A DNA stretch of 39,646 nucleotides from Streptomyces europaeiscabiei. Lineage in GTDB: Bacteria; Actinomycetota; Actinomycetes; Streptomycetales; Streptomycetaceae. A model generated the notes under the pieces. It ran no database searches. It saw nothing but the letters and a program-made list of their open reading frames with translations, and had not been told where the DNA came from. A program made the position numbers and the translations under genes. Positions within the stretch are counted from its first letter, which is position 1. The number at the start of each line of letters is the position of its first letter. Below are positions 7,821 to 18,024 of this stretch, piece after piece. The stretch covers positions 1 to 39,646 of the forward strand of contig NZ_LRTR01000211.1 in NCBI RefSeq assembly GCF_001550375.1. The letters are read 5' to 3'.

Positions 7821-8945
7821 TCACCTCCCAGCCGCCAGCCCCTCCCGCAGCGCCCCGTACGCCGGCTTGCGCCCGTACTCCTCGTCCATCGGCGTCGCCG
7901 ACCCCTCACCGTCGAAGACCCCCGGCACCCACGAGTACTTGTCCGTGTAGCCCCAGACCGTGAACGACGTGCAGCTCCGCGCCCCCAGACAGGCGTCCAG
8001 CAGCCTCCGGAAGTAGCTCGCCTGAGTCGCCGACTTCGTCTCGTCCACCGGCAGGATCATCCGCACGTCCACCTCAGTGAACGCCGTCCGCATCCCCAGC
8101 GCCCCGAAGCGGGCGAGGTTCTCGGCGACCTGCCCGGGGAAGCCGTACTGGATCGCGAGGTGGGCCTGAGCGCCGAAGCCCTGCACGGGCACGCCCTCCG
8201 CGCGCAACCGCTTCGCCAGTTCGTAGTACGCCGTGGACTTCGCGTTGACGCCCTCCACGTTGTAGTCGTTGAGGAAGAGCTTCGCCTTCGGGTCGGCGGC
8301 ATGGGCCCAGCGGAAGGCGTCCGCGATGTACGACGGCCCCAGCTCACGCAGCCAGATCGAGTTCCGCAGGCTGCCGTCCTCCTCGAAGACCTCGTTCACC
8401 ACGTCCCACTGCTGGATCTTCCCCTTGTACCGCTTCACCTCCGTCGTGATGTGCTTGCGCAGAATGCCCCGCAGCTCCGCCGAGCCGATCGACCCGTCCG
8501 CCACACCGGACGTCAGCCAGGCCGGCACCTGGCTGTGCCAGACGAGGGTGTGGCCGCGGACGACCTGCCCGTGGGCGCGGGCGTAGCGGACGAGGTCGTC
8601 GGCCTGCTTCCAGTCGTAGACGCCCCGCTGCGGCTCCACCGACTCCCACTTCATGGCGTTCTCAGCGGTCACCGAGTCGAACTCGCGTGCGGTCGTCCGG
8701 CGGTACGTGCGGTCCTCGGCCAACACGTTCAGATCCACGGCGGTGCCGATGCGTACGCCGGCCCGGTCGGCGAGCTTCCTCAAGGACGGGCCGGACAGGC
8801 CGGACGCGTCGGACAGGCCGGACGAGCCGGACCGGTCATGTGCCGAGGCCGGCTGCACGGCCACCGCCGTGGACAGCAGCGCCCCGGCGACCAGCGCGAG
8901 CACGGGCGTGCGGTAGCGGAAGCGGAAGCGGTTCATGTGCGTCAT
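7821..8945 (-). CDS. Secreted endo-1,4-beta-xylanase, GH10
   Basis: 374 residues. Start taken at the ATG at 8945 because GAGAGGAAC precedes it by about 6 nt; upstream in-frame codons lie inside the GH115 gene. Sec signal peptide at residues 1-35 (hydrophobic VLALVAGALLSTAVAV, cleavage near ASA-HD). A linker of six xxS triplets (37-54) leads to the GH10 barrel. Key motifs: WHSQVPAWL (136-144), the acid/base glutamate E185 in DVVNEV, the nucleophile E291 in TEVDVR, and the C-terminal WGYTDKYSWV. No carbohydrate-binding module follows. It hydrolyses internal beta-1,4 bonds of xylan outside the cell and is coupled to the GH115 gene (14 bp between the genes), giving a glucuronoxylan-degrading pair. 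Confidence 0.96.
   Translation of the reverse strand: MTHMNRFRFRYRTPVLALVAGALLSTAVAVQPASAHDRSGSSGLSDASGLSGPSLRKLADRAGVRIGTAVDLNVLAEDRTYRRTTAREFDSVTAENAMKWESVEPQRGVYDWKQADDLVRYARAHGQVVRGHTLVWHSQVPAWLTSGVADGSIGSAELRGILRKHITTEVKRYKGKIQQWDVVNEVFEEDGSLRNSIWLRELGPSYIADAFRWAHAADPKAKLFLNDYNVEGVNAKSTAYYELAKRLRAEGVPVQGFGAQAHLAIQYGFPGQVAENLARFGALGMRTAFTEVDVRMILPVDETKSATQASYFRRLLDACLGARSCTSFTVWGYTDKYSWVPGVFDGEGSATPMDEEYGRKPAYGALREGLAAGR
8784..8837. repeat. Six 9-bp tandem units encoding the xylanase linker
   Basis: Six consecutive degenerate 9-bp units, each beginning GGAC on the plus strand. In the xylanase they encode the triplets DRS, GSS, GLS, DAS, GLS and GPS (residues 37-54), directly after the signal peptide. 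The triplet periodicity keeps the frame when copy number changes, so this is a length-variable flexible linker. Confidence 0.85.
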
Positions 8946-8959
8946 CCGTGGTTCCTCTC

Positions 8960-11900
8960 TCAGATTCGGTGGCTCTCCAGCGGCCCCAGATATGTCGGCG
9001 TCAGTCCGCCCGTGTCGATCACCAGCCTCTGCAGCACCACCGTCGGGTCGACCATCCAGAACGTCAGCCGGTGCACCCCGGGCCCGGTGATCGTGTGGCG
9101 GGTCGCCGTCACGTTCACGTTGTCCGAGGTGTTCCGCGCCCACTGCTTGTTCATCAGCCCGTCGTCGGCCCCCGTGACGGCGTTGATGTCGACGACCTGA
9201 GGCGCGCCGGAGCCGAAGGACACGGCGTACCGCAGCCCGCCCGTGGCCAACGCGGGGTTCCGAGGTGACACGTACGCCCAGACCGTCACCTCGTCCACGG
9301 CCGACACCACGCCGACCTCGTACTCCAGGCGCGGCCCGTCACCCCCCGGCACCTGCCGGGCGGCCGTCACCGGCCACGGCGTCACCCCCGCGCCGGTGCG
9401 CCCGATCCGCTCGATCCGGCGCCAGCGCACCCGCCCGTCGGGCGACCCCACCGCCCGCGCGTGGTGCTCCGCGTCGATCGCCACGTACCCGCCCGCCTCG
9501 ACGAACCCCCGCAGCTTCCGCGCCTGACGCGCCGACGGCTTCGCCGCGACGGCCTTCACCGTGACCGAGGCCCCGGCCCCGCTCACCCGCAACGAAGCCT
9601 CGGCACCCCCCGCGGGCACCCGCCCCCAGTCCACCCGGACCCCCACCCGCACCTGCTCCTCGACCCGCCCCCGCGACCGCTCCACCACCAGCCACGGCTT
9701 TGACGACTCGATCCGGTACGAGAAGGGCGTACGCCCCCGGTTGAAGATCTCCACGTACTGCCGGGGGCGCGTCTGATACGGGCTGAAGACCGGCAGAGCC
9801 GCCTCCCTCGCCGACGCCGGCCACCACTGCCCCGAGTCGTCCGCCCCGTCGACCGCCACCCCCAGCTCCGCGGCCTGAGGCACCTCGATCCGCCGTACCT
9901 TGGGGAAGATCTCGTCCGGCAGCGCCACGTTGTTCTTCTCCGGCTGCTGCCACCCGGCGTTCGGGCCGTAGCGCTCCACATCCCCGTAGCCGATGTGCGG
10001 CTGGGTCTGGAAGCCCCGCCACTTCCCGCCCGCCACCTCGGAGTTGAAGCGACGGGCCAACGCGAAGTCCCGTGCCAGTCTCGCCTCGGCAGCCTCCGCC
10101 CGGCCGTTCGTCGCCGCCCTTCCCTGCCCCGCGTACAGCAGGTTCTCGAACTCGGCCGCCCGCAGCCCGTACAGGTTCGCCGTCGCCAGCACCGCGTACC
10201 CGACCAGCTCGAACCACGCGTCCTGAACGGCCGCGGGAAGCCGCCTCCCCACCCGTTCCGTCCGCTTCGCCAGCGCCCGCCACTCCTCCGTGACGCGTTC
10301 CAGCTCCCGGTGGCCGAAGAAGAAGGGCGTCTCCTGGTCGTCGTAGACGATCGCCCGCTCGTCCTTGGTGGGGTCCTTCGTCTCATCGAGGGTGATCCGG
10401 CGGTTCAGCAGCTCGGGTTTGCGGCGGGCCTGCAGCTGCCCGTACTCACTGAGCACCTCGGCGACCTCCGCCGCCGCCCCCGCCCCGAAGCTCTGCCGCG
10501 CGAACCCCCGCTCCCACTCCCCCAGGTTCTCCAGGCCCCAACGCCCCGGATTCCAGGCGTAGTTCAGGAAGAACTCGGTCGGCAGCTCGTTCCCCTTCAG
10601 GTCGCCGACGTTCACCACCCACAGACGGTGATTGCCGTACGCGTCCGCCTCGTGCAGCTGCTCCCACAGATTCGTGAGGTTCGCCGTGTCGACCCACTTG
10701 TAGTTGCGCCCGACGCCGACGTAGTCGAAGTGGTAGTACAACCCGTAGCCCCCAGGTCGTACGGGCTCTCCCGGGTCCGGATGCTTACGGATGTTCCCCC
10801 AGTTGTCGTCCGTGAGGACGACCGTGACGTCGTCCGGCGCCCGCAGCCCCCGGTCCCAGTACCGCTGGACCTCCTTGTAGAGGGTCCACACCTGCGGAGT
10901 CTCCTCCACCGGCCGGCCGGTCACCTCGGCGATGATCCCCCGCTGGGTCTCGATGATCTCCCGCATCAGCTCGATGCCGTCGCCGTCGGGCAGGCTCGTG
11001 TCGCCGTTCCCCCGCATCCCCAGCGTGACGACGCCCTCGAAGTCCTCGTCGACCATGCGCCGGATGCCGTCCCGCCAGTACGCCCGGATGGCTTCGGCGT
11101 TCCGGCGGTACGACCACTCCCCGGTACCCCCGTAGGGGTCCCGCCCGGGGGTCACCACCTTGCCCTCACCGTCCCGCACCGCCGGCACCGCGTGCCGGTT
11201 CCACTCCTCGATCCCCCGCATCATGGGCGCCTCATGGGACGTGCCCATGACAATTCCGTATTCCTTCGCCCGCGCGTGGTTCTCCGGATCGTCCTCGGCG
11301 AAGGCCCGCCCCCACACCGCCGGCCAGACGTAGTTCCCCTTCAGCCTCAGCAACACCTCGAAGACCTTCGCCCAGAAGTCCGCGTTGAAGCCCCCGGGAT
11401 GCCCCGGCGCCTTCCCGGGCCCGAAGTACGCCGGCGCCCACGTCCCGAGCGCCGGGTTCTCATCGTTGATGAAGAAGCCCCGGTACTTCACGGCCGGCGC
11501 CCCCTGGCTGAAGCGGCCCGCCCGCACGTACACCGCCTCCCGGTGGACCGGCGGCACGTCGTCCCACCAGTACCAGGGCGAGACACCTAGGCCGTACGAG
11601 ACGTCGTACACCCCGAAGATCGTGCCTCGCGGATCACTGCCCGCCACGACGAAGGCCCGCTCCACCCCGGGCATCGGCCGCTCGACGACCGTCTGCAACG
11701 AGGTCTCCCACTCACCCCGCACCCCGCGGACGTCCAGCTTCCCGGCGGCGATCAGCCCGTCGATCAGCGGGCTCCGGCCGATGGTCCCCACCAGCACGAC
11801 CTCGGCCGCCATCGCGCTCCCCGGCCGCTCCCCCGTCACCCGCTCGATGTCGTCCCGCAGATCCCCCGCGACCCGTACGACTCCGGGGTGATCCTCGGGG

Positions 11901-12106
11901 CTGACCACGACCGGGGCCCCGACCAGCGCGAACGCCCCCGGCACGGGCGCGAAGGAGAGGTACGCGCCGGGGTCGGTGGCCTGCGGCCCGCCCGACGCAT
12001 CCCCCGCCGACGCATCCTCCGCCCGCGCCACCCCTGGCAGGGCGGGCGAGACGGCGAGACCTGCGCCCGCTCCCAGAACGGTTCTACGGCTGACGTCCGC
12101 GGACAT
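8960..12106 (-). CDS. GH115 xylan alpha-1,2-glucuronidase, Tat-exported
   Basis: 1048 residues, ATG at 12106. The N-terminus has a twin-arginine signal (SRRTVLG, 6-12; cleavage near ARA at 27-29), so export is folded, via Tat. The GH115 signature region includes VVAGSDPRGTIFGVYDVS (153-170), GVSPWYWWDDVP (174-185), KYRGFFINDE (207-216), MRGNGD (364-369), YKEVQRYWD (410-418) and LTDDNWGN (431-438). The C-terminal half carries the beta-rich domains usual in this family. The enzyme removes (4-O-methyl)glucuronic acid side chains from xylan, which gives the GH10 xylanase access to the backbone. It is the first gene of the pair. A terminator-like hairpin separates it from the anti-sigma gene, and a candidate operator lies about 100 bp upstream. 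Confidence 0.94.
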   Translation of the reverse strand: MSADVSRRTVLGAGAGLAVSPALPGVARAEDASAGDASGGPQATDPGAYLSFAPVPGAFALVGAPVVVSPEDHPGVVRVAGDLRDDIERVTGERPGSAMAAEVVLVGTIGRSPLIDGLIAAGKLDVRGVRGEWETSLQTVVERPMPGVERAFVVAGSDPRGTIFGVYDVSYGLGVSPWYWWDDVPPVHREAVYVRAGRFSQGAPAVKYRGFFINDENPALGTWAPAYFGPGKAPGHPGGFNADFWAKVFEVLLRLKGNYVWPAVWGRAFAEDDPENHARAKEYGIVMGTSHEAPMMRGIEEWNRHAVPAVRDGEGKVVTPGRDPYGGTGEWSYRRNAEAIRAYWRDGIRRMVDEDFEGVVTLGMRGNGDTSLPDGDGIELMREIIETQRGIIAEVTGRPVEETPQVWTLYKEVQRYWDRGLRAPDDVTVVLTDDNWGNIRKHPDPGEPVRPGGYGLYYHFDYVGVGRNYKWVDTANLTNLWEQLHEADAYGNHRLWVVNVGDLKGNELPTEFFLNYAWNPGRWGLENLGEWERGFARQSFGAGAAAEVAEVLSEYGQLQARRKPELLNRRITLDETKDPTKDERAIVYDDQETPFFFGHRELERVTEEWRALAKRTERVGRRLPAAVQDAWFELVGYAVLATANLYGLRAAEFENLLYAGQGRAATNGRAEAAEARLARDFALARRFNSEVAGGKWRGFQTQPHIGYGDVERYGPNAGWQQPEKNNVALPDEIFPKVRRIEVPQAAELGVAVDGADDSGQWWPASAREAALPVFSPYQTRPRQYVEIFNRGRTPFSYRIESSKPWLVVERSRGRVEEQVRVGVRVDWGRVPAGGAEASLRVSGAGASVTVKAVAAKPSARQARKLRGFVEAGGYVAIDAEHHARAVGSPDGRVRWRRIERIGRTGAGVTPWPVTAARQVPGGDGPRLEYEVGVVSAVDEVTVWAYVSPRNPALATGGLRYAVSFGSGAPQVVDINAVTGADDGLMNKQWARNTSDNVNVTATRHTITGPGVHRLTFWMVDPTVVLQRLVIDTGGLTPTYLGPLESHRI

Positions 12107-12140
12107 GCCCCACCCCTCGACCGGTCATCCCGAAGGCTGA

Positions 12141-12163
12141 ATTTGCTCAGCGCCATGACAAAT
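12141..12163. promoter_or_regulatory. Inverted repeat upstream of the xylan operon
   Basis: ATTTG (12141-12145) and CAAAT (12159-12163) form an inverted repeat with a 13-bp centre that also contains TCA and TGA. It lies 35-57 bp upstream of the GH115 start codon. Its AT content is unusual for this genome. It could be a regulator site or part of the leader; no named factor can be assigned. Confidence 0.35.
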
Positions 12164-12203
12164 GGTGGAGGGAGTGAAGCGAGGGGACAACGGGTCGTAC
12201 GCG

Positions 12204-12219
12204 CCGAATAGTTTCGAAG
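12204..12219. promoter_or_regulatory. Candidate xylan-regulon operator
   Basis: The core 12205-12216 is CGAA-TAGT-TTCG, an inverted repeat; read on the minus strand it is CGAAACTATTCG. Published Streptomyces xylanase promoters carry a conserved CGAAA/TTTCG-type palindrome, and this resembles it with a slightly longer centre. It sits about 100 bp upstream of GH115, between the anti-sigma terminator and the gene. The match is by memory and not exact. Confidence 0.45.
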
Positions 12220-12231
12220 ACCCAAGCCCCG

Positions 12232-12267
12232 GAGTGGCCCGCACGGTCGGCGCCGTACGGGCCACTC
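12232..12267 (-). terminator. Terminator after the ECF sigma/anti-sigma pair
   Basis: A 15-bp stem (12232-12246 with 12253-12267) closes on a 6-nt loop. The single non-Watson-Crick position reads C-A on the plus strand but U-G in the minus-strand RNA, so the stem is complete only in transcripts from the anti-sigma gene. It starts 8 bp after that gene's stop. There is no strong U tract, as is usual in Streptomyces. Confidence 0.7.
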
Positions 12268-12274
12268 GGCCGCT

Positions 12275-12850
12275 TCACTTCAAGGACGCCTCGAATTCCG
12301 CCAATCCCTCCCAGGGCACCTCCCGGCAGGGCTTCGCCTTCCCCTTGACCACGTACATGACCCCGGCCGGGCTGACCGAGTCCTTGATCGGCTCCGGGTC
12401 CTCGAAGACCATGGTGTCGCCGGGACGCAGGGTGTACGTCCAGAGAGCGTTCGGATCCGTGACCTTCTCCGGCCCCGGAGTCTCGCCGCGCGGCTTCGCG
12501 CAGACGTAGCCGCTCCTGGGCCTGTCGAAACTCGTCCGAATGCCCACGTCATGCAGTTGCTCCGCCAGCTCGCCCCGGTGCTCCCAGGTTGCGAGTTCCT
12601 CACCGGTCACGGTGACGGTGCCGTCGTCGTGCCGCTCCACCGCGTACGCCTGCGACCCACCGGTCGACGACGGCAGCGCCACCACCACCCCCGCCGCCGC
12701 GACGCACGCCGCGAGGGCGACGAGCGCACGCCGGGTCGTGATCGTGCGGCGGATCACGGGCTCGGGCGCGTCCTCTGCCCGCAGCGCGATCTCCCGCTGG
12801 AGCTCGTCCAGCAGCCGGTCCTCGAAGGTCTTCGTCGTCCTCGTGGTCAT
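12275..12850 (-). CDS. Membrane protein, probable anti-sigma factor
   Basis: 191 residues, ATG overlapping the sigma stop (ATGA at 12847-12850). The charged cytoplasmic N-terminus (about 1-40) contains a helix FEDRLLDELQREIALRAED. One transmembrane segment spans about 41-60, and an extracytoplasmic domain (65-191) has two cysteines. There is no H-x3-C-x2-C zinc motif, so it is not a ZAS-type anti-sigma. Coupling to an ECF sigma gene and the topology support an anti-sigma role: holding the sigma at the membrane until an external signal acts on the outer domain. The outer domain is not recognised. Confidence 0.7.
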   Translation of the reverse strand: MTTRTTKTFEDRLLDELQREIALRAEDAPEPVIRRTITTRRALVALAACVAAAGVVVALPSSTGGSQAYAVERHDDGTVTVTGEELATWEHRGELAEQLHDVGIRTSFDRPRSGYVCAKPRGETPGPEKVTDPNALWTYTLRPGDTMVFEDPEPIKDSVSPAGVMYVVKGKAKPCREVPWEGLAEFEASLK

Positions 12851-13440
12851 GCCTTTCCCCCTGCGTAGCTGAGCCCTGCCGGATGGTCACTGCCCACCGC
12901 CACCGAGCGCAGCGCCCGGCGGGCCCGGTGCAGCCGTACGCGCGCCGTGACCTTGCGTATCCCCAGCGCCGCGGCGGCCTCGGTGACACTCAACTGGTCG
13001 ACGGCCACGAGTTCGACCACCGCGCGCTCGCCCTCGGGAAGCCCTTCCAGGGCGGCCAGCGTCCGCCGCCCGGCCGCCTCGGCGTCGAGCTTGTCCTCCA
13101 GTCGGCCGATGTCGTCGACCTCCAGCAGCCGTCGCCCGGCGATCCGGCCACCGAGCGCGCTCTGCCGCGCACTGCGCCGCGCCTCGGCCGCCACGACGTT
13201 GCGCGCGATGCCGTACAGCCAGGCCGTCTCGCTGCCGAGGTCGGGGCGGTACGCGCGGGCGGAGTCGATCACCGCGAGGAAGGTCTCGGCGGTGAGGTCG
13301 GCGACGGTGTGCGGGTCGGCGACCCGCCGGGCCATGAAACGGGTGACGGAGTCGACATGACGGCGATAGAAGATCTCGAAGGCCGCGGGATCGTACATCT
13401 CTCCCCGCGGACCGCCCCGGCTTCTGCTGTCCGGTGCCAA
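12847..13440 (-). CDS. ECF-type RNA polymerase sigma factor
   Basis: 197 residues. TTG start chosen because GGGAGG lies 8 nt upstream; the in-frame ATG at 13398 has its purines too close. Sigma2 spans about 16-88 ([20 protein letters not shown], the [11 protein letters not shown] helix, [19 protein letters not shown]). Sigma4 spans about 128-182 ([19 protein letters not shown], then the helix-turn-helix [20 protein letters not shown]). No extra C-terminal domain is present. It is co-translated with the membrane protein downstream. The two genes form a separate unit after the tuf terminator. Target promoters and the ECF subgroup cannot be read from the sequence. Confidence 0.93.
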   Translation of the reverse strand: MAPDSRSRGGPRGEMYDPAAFEIFYRRHVDSVTRFMARRVADPHTVADLTAETFLAVIDSARAYRPDLGSETAWLYGIARNVVAAEARRSARQSALGGRIAGRRLLEVDDIGRLEDKLDAEAAGRRTLAALEGLPEGERAVVELVAVDQLSVTEAAAALGIRKVTARVRLHRARRALRSVAVGSDHPAGLSYAGGKA

Positions 13441-13509
13441 GGTACGTACCTCCCGTGGTCGGTCGTGCTGTCACTTGTACTTGGACCGGGGAGGGAAAAG
13501 CGTTACGGG

Positions 13510-13551
13510 AAAAACAGAAGAGGCCCGTACGACCGAAGTCGTACGGGCCTC
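13510..13551 (-). terminator. Intrinsic terminator of tuf
   Basis: A perfect 14-bp stem (13520-13533 with 13538-13551) has a four-base loop that reads C(UUCG)G in the minus-strand RNA, an extra-stable tetraloop. It is followed in the transcript by TTCTGTTTTTC. It lies about 40 bp after the tuf stop and isolates tuf from the ECF sigma gene. Confidence 0.9.
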
Positions 13552-13592
13552 TCCAGACCTACCGGGTCAGAGACGACCGGGTCAGTTCAAGA

Positions 13593-14786
<1,194 letters not shown>

Positions 14787-14869
14787 TGGGGTCCTCCTGG
14801 GAGTGGTTCTGGTACGCCTTACTTCATCGGCGCCAGGTGATCTTTGCTGGAAAGTCCGGGTCCTTGGAC

Positions 14870-14893
14870 AAACACCCGTGTTTGCGGGTGTTT
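14870..14893 (-). promoter_or_regulatory. Hairpin in the fusA-tuf gap
   Basis: AAACACCCG (14870-14878) and CGGGTGTTT (14885-14893) form a perfect 9-bp stem with a 6-nt loop, midway between the fusA stop and the tuf start. A TAGGCT -10-like hexamer precedes it on the minus strand, but no good -35 is visible. It may be an attenuator, or part of the leader of a separate tuf promoter; in Streptomyces tuf1 is known to have its own promoter in this gap. Confidence 0.5.
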
Positions 14894-14941
14894 GCCCCCT
14901 GAGGCTCCGGAGTCAAGCCTAAAGCGTGCGAACGCTGTGCG

Positions 14942-17068
14942 TTACTCGCCCTTGGCCTTCGCGATGATCTCCTCGGCGACGTTCCGCGGAACCTCGGCGT
15001 AGGAGTCGAACTGCATCGAGTAGCTTGCGCGACCCGAGGTCTTGCTGCGGAGGTCTCCGACGTAGCCGAACATCTCCGAGAGGGGCACGAGGCCCTTCAC
15101 GACGCGGGCACCGGCCCGCTCCTCCATGGCCTGGATCTGACCACGGCGGGAGTTGATGTCGCCGATGACCTCACCCATGTAGTCCTCGGGCGTGGTGACC
15201 TCGACGGCCATCATCGGCTCAAGGAGCACGGGGGACGCCTTGCGCGCGGCCTCCTTGAAGGCCTGCGATCCGGCGATCTTGAAGGCGAGCTCGGAGGAGT
15301 CGACCTCGTGGTAGCCACCGTCGAGGAGCGTCACGCGGACGCCCGTCATCTCGTAGCCCGCGAGGATGCCGAACTGCATGGCCTCCTGCGCACCGGCGTC
15401 CACCGAAGGGATGTACTCCTTCGGGATACGGCCACCGGTGACCTTGTTCACGAACTCGTACGAGGCGTCGCCGCCCTCGATCGGCTCGATCGCGATCTGC
15501 ACCTTGGCGAACTGGCCGGTACCACCAGTCTGCTTCTTGTGCGTGTAGTCGACGCGCTCGACGGACTTGCGGATCGTCTCACGGTAAGCGACCTGCGGCT
15601 TGCCGACGTTGGCCTCGACCTTGAACTCACGGCGCATACGGTCGACCAGCACCTCAAGGTGCAGCTCGCCCATACCACCGATGATGGTCTGGCCCGTCTC
15701 CTCGTCCGAGTGAACCTGGAAGGAGGGGTCCTCCTCCGCGAGACGCTGGATGGCGACACCCAGCTTCTCCTGGTCACCCTTGGACTTGGGCTCGATGGCG
15801 ACCTGGATGACCGGCGCCGGGAAGTCCATGGACTCCAGGATCACCGGCTGCTTGTCGTCGCTCAGCGTCTCACCGGTGGTGGTCTGCTTGAGGCCCATGA
15901 CGGCGACGATGTCGCCGGCGCCCACCGACTCGATCTCCTCACGCTTGTTCGCGTGCATACGGTAGATCTTGCCGATGCGCTCCTTCTTGCCCTTGACGGA
16001 GTTCAGCACGGCGGTGCCGGACTCCAGGCGACCGGAGTAGATCCGGACGAAGGTGAGCTTGCCGAGGTGCGGGTCGCTCATGATCTTGAACGCCAGCGCC
16101 GACAGCGGCTCGTCGTCGGACGGCTTGCGCTTGACGACCAGCTCCGGGTCCTTCACGTCGTGGCCTTCGATGGCCTCGACGTCGAGCGGGGTCGGGAGGT
16201 AGCGCACGACCGCGTCGAGCAGGGGCTGGACGCCCTTGTTCTTGAACGCGGTGCCACAGAACACCGGGGTGACCGTGACGCCGTCGGACTTGCCGGTCGC
16301 GATGGTGATGCGACGGATCGCGGCGTACAGCTGCTCCTCGGTGGGCTCCTGGCCCTCCAGGAACAGCTCCATGATCTCGTCGTCGTTCTCCGCGACGGCC
16401 TCGACCAGCTTGCCGCGGTACTCCTCGGCAGCCTCGGTGTGCGTGGCCGGGATGTCGACGACGTCGTACATCTCGCCCTTGGCGGCCTCGGCGGACCACA
16501 CGAGCGCCTTCATGCGGACCAGGTCCACAACGCCCTTGAAGTCCATCTCGGCGCCGATCGGCAGCTGCATGACGAGCGGAACGGCACCCAGGCGGCTCGA
16601 GATCATGTCCACACAACGGTGGAACTCGGCGCCGGTACGGTCCAGCTTGTTCACGAAGCAGATGCGCGGCACGCCGTAGCGGTCGGCCTGACGCCACACC
16701 GTCTCGGACTGCGGCTCGACACCGGCGACACCGTCGAACACCGTGACGGCACCGTCGAGCACGCGGAGCGAACGCTCCACCTCGACCGTGAAGTCGACGT
16801 GCCCCGGGGTGTCGATGATGTTGATCGTGTAGTCGTTGTCCTCGAGCGGCCAGTGACAGGTGGTGGCAGCAGAGGTGATCGTGATGCCACGCTCCTGCTC
16901 CTGCTCCATCCAGTCCATGGTGGCAGCGCCGTCGTGGACCTCACCGATCTTGTAGCTGACGCCGGTGTAGAAGAGGATCCGCTCGGTGGTGGTCGTCTTG
17001 CCCGCGTCGATGTGGGCCATGATCCCGATGTTGCGGACCCTGGCCAGGTCAAGTGAAGTGGTAGCCAT
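14942..17068 (-). CDS. fusA: Elongation factor G
   Basis: 708 residues, ATG start after a GAGAGAAGACCG stretch. GTPase that drives ribosomal translocation and, with ribosome-recycling factor, recycling. Motifs: [15 protein letters not shown] (P-loop), [11 protein letters not shown] (switch I), [13 protein letters not shown]. Domains II-V follow in full, including the domain IV segment [13 protein letters not shown] and the C-terminal [10 protein letters not shown]. It is third in the str operon, 39 bp from the rpsG stop. Confidence 0.99.
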   Translation of the reverse strand: MATTSLDLARVRNIGIMAHIDAGKTTTTERILFYTGVSYKIGEVHDGAATMDWMEQEQERGITITSAATTCHWPLEDNDYTINIIDTPGHVDFTVEVERSLRVLDGAVTVFDGVAGVEPQSETVWRQADRYGVPRICFVNKLDRTGAEFHRCVDMISSRLGAVPLVMQLPIGAEMDFKGVVDLVRMKALVWSAEAAKGEMYDVVDIPATHTEAAEEYRGKLVEAVAENDDEIMELFLEGQEPTEEQLYAAIRRITIATGKSDGVTVTPVFCGTAFKNKGVQPLLDAVVRYLPTPLDVEAIEGHDVKDPELVVKRKPSDDEPLSALAFKIMSDPHLGKLTFVRIYSGRLESGTAVLNSVKGKKERIGKIYRMHANKREEIESVGAGDIVAVMGLKQTTTGETLSDDKQPVILESMDFPAPVIQVAIEPKSKGDQEKLGVAIQRLAEEDPSFQVHSDEETGQTIIGGMGELHLEVLVDRMRREFKVEANVGKPQVAYRETIRKSVERVDYTHKKQTGGTGQFAKVQIAIEPIEGGDASYEFVNKVTGGRIPKEYIPSVDAGAQEAMQFGILAGYEMTGVRVTLLDGGYHEVDSSELAFKIAGSQAFKEAARKASPVLLEPMMAVEVTTPEDYMGEVIGDINSRRGQIQAMEERAGARVVKGLVPLSEMFGYVGDLRSKTSGRASYSMQFDSYAEVPRNVAEEIIAKAKGE

Positions 17069-17107
17069 AAGGCTTCGGTCTTCTCTCGGTCTCGATGGGG
17101 GTAGCGA

Positions 17108-17578
17108 CTACCAGCGGTAGTGCGCGAAGGCCTTGTTGGACTCGGCCATCTTGTGGGTGTCCTCGCGCTTCTTCACAGCGGCACCGAGGCCGTTGGAGGC
17201 GTCGAGAAGCTCGTTGAGCAGACGCTCGGTCATGGTCTTCTCGCGACGGGCGCGGGAGTAACCGACCAGCCAGCGCAGCGCGAGCGTGTTGGCACGACCG
17301 GGCTTGACCTCGATCGGAACCTGGTACGTCGCACCACCGACACGGCGGGACTTGACCTCGAGGGTCGGCTTGATGTTCTCCAGAGCGCGCTTCAGCGTGA
17401 TGACCGGGTCGTTGCTGGTCTTCTCGCGCAGGCCCTCCATGGCGCCGTACACGATGCGCTCGGCGGTGGAGCGCTTGCCGTTCAGCAGCACCTTGTTGAT
17501 CAGCGAGGTGACAAGAGGAGAACCGTAGACCGGGTCGATGATGACCGGGCGCTTCGGGGCGGGGCCCTTACGAGGCAT
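17108..17578 (-). CDS. rpsG: 30S ribosomal protein S7
   Basis: 156 residues, normal for the family. ATG start two bases after the rpsL stop; its ribosome site AAGGAG lies inside the last rpsL codons, so translation is coupled. Family blocks seen: [20 protein letters not shown], the [18 protein letters not shown] hairpin, and [22 protein letters not shown] helices. It nucleates assembly of the 30S head on 16S rRNA and is the classical feedback regulator of this operon. Confidence 0.99.
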   Translation of the reverse strand: MPRKGPAPKRPVIIDPVYGSPLVTSLINKVLLNGKRSTAERIVYGAMEGLREKTSNDPVITLKRALENIKPTLEVKSRRVGGATYQVPIEVKPGRANTLALRWLVGYSRARREKTMTERLLNELLDASNGLGAAVKKREDTHKMAESNKAFAHYRW

Positions 17579-17580
17579 TC

Positions 17581-17952
17581 TTACTTCTCCTTCTTGGCGC
17601 CGTAGCGGCTGCGGGCCTGCTTGCGGTTCTTGACACCCTGGGTGTCAAGCGAACCGCGGATGATCTTGTAGCGAACACCGGGCAGGTCCTTCACACGGCC
17701 GCCGCGCACGAGCACGATGGAGTGCTCCTGCAGGTTGTGTCCCTCACCCGGAATGTAAGCAGTGACCTCGATCCCGCTGGTCAGACGCACACGCGCGACC
17801 TTACGCAGGGCCGAGTTCGGCTTCTTCGGGGTGGTCGTGAACACACGCGTGCAGACGCCGCGACGCTGGGGCGAACCCTCGAGTGCGGGCGTCTTGTTCT
17901 TCTCGACCTTGTCCTGCCGGCCCTTCCGGACCAGCTGCTGGATCGTAGGCAC
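17581..17952 (-). CDS. rpsL: 30S ribosomal protein S12
   Basis: 123 residues from the GTG at 17952, with GGAGAAGTA directly upstream; this gives the standard N-terminus [11 protein letters not shown]. It shapes the decoding centre. Lysines 43 (TTTPKKPNS) and 88 (GGRVKDLPG), the common streptomycin-resistance and ribosome-engineering positions, are wild type. It is the first gene of the str operon, behind a 200-nt leader and a good promoter. Confidence 0.99.
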   Translation of the reverse strand: MPTIQQLVRKGRQDKVEKNKTPALEGSPQRRGVCTRVFTTTPKKPNSALRKVARVRLTSGIEVTAYIPGEGHNLQEHSIVLVRGGRVKDLPGVRYKIIRGSLDTQGVKNRKQARSRYGAKKEK

Positions 17953-17996
17953 TACTTCTCCGGTTTCTGTGTGCCGAATGGTGAAGCTAACCTGAA

Positions 17997-18024
17997 ACAC
18001 TCGCCGACCCACGCGGTCGGGTGT
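17997..18024 (-). promoter_or_regulatory. Hairpin in the rpsL leader
   Basis: CCGACC (18004-18009) pairs with GGTCGG (18015-18020) around a 5-nt loop, extended past a 3-nt bulge by ACAC/GTGT. It lies in the untranslated leader 45-72 nt upstream of the rpsL start and could host feedback control or simply shape the leader. No regulator is known to me for this site. Confidence 0.35.

Noticed and set aside
8160..9200. 346-codon plus-strand frame over the xylanase
   Set aside because: Overlaps GH10 and the GH115 C-terminus, which are certain; no motif.
9995..11590. 531-codon plus-strand frame over GH115
   Set aside because: Complement artefact of the GH115 gene.
12847..13398. ATG at 13398 as the sigma-factor start
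   Set aside because: Its purine-rich stretch is only about 3 nt away, while the TTG at 13440 has GGGAGG at good spacing; the shorter form nevertheless cannot be fully excluded.
15308..17056. 582-codon open frame antisense to fusA
   Set aside because: Complement artefact of fusA; no motifs.
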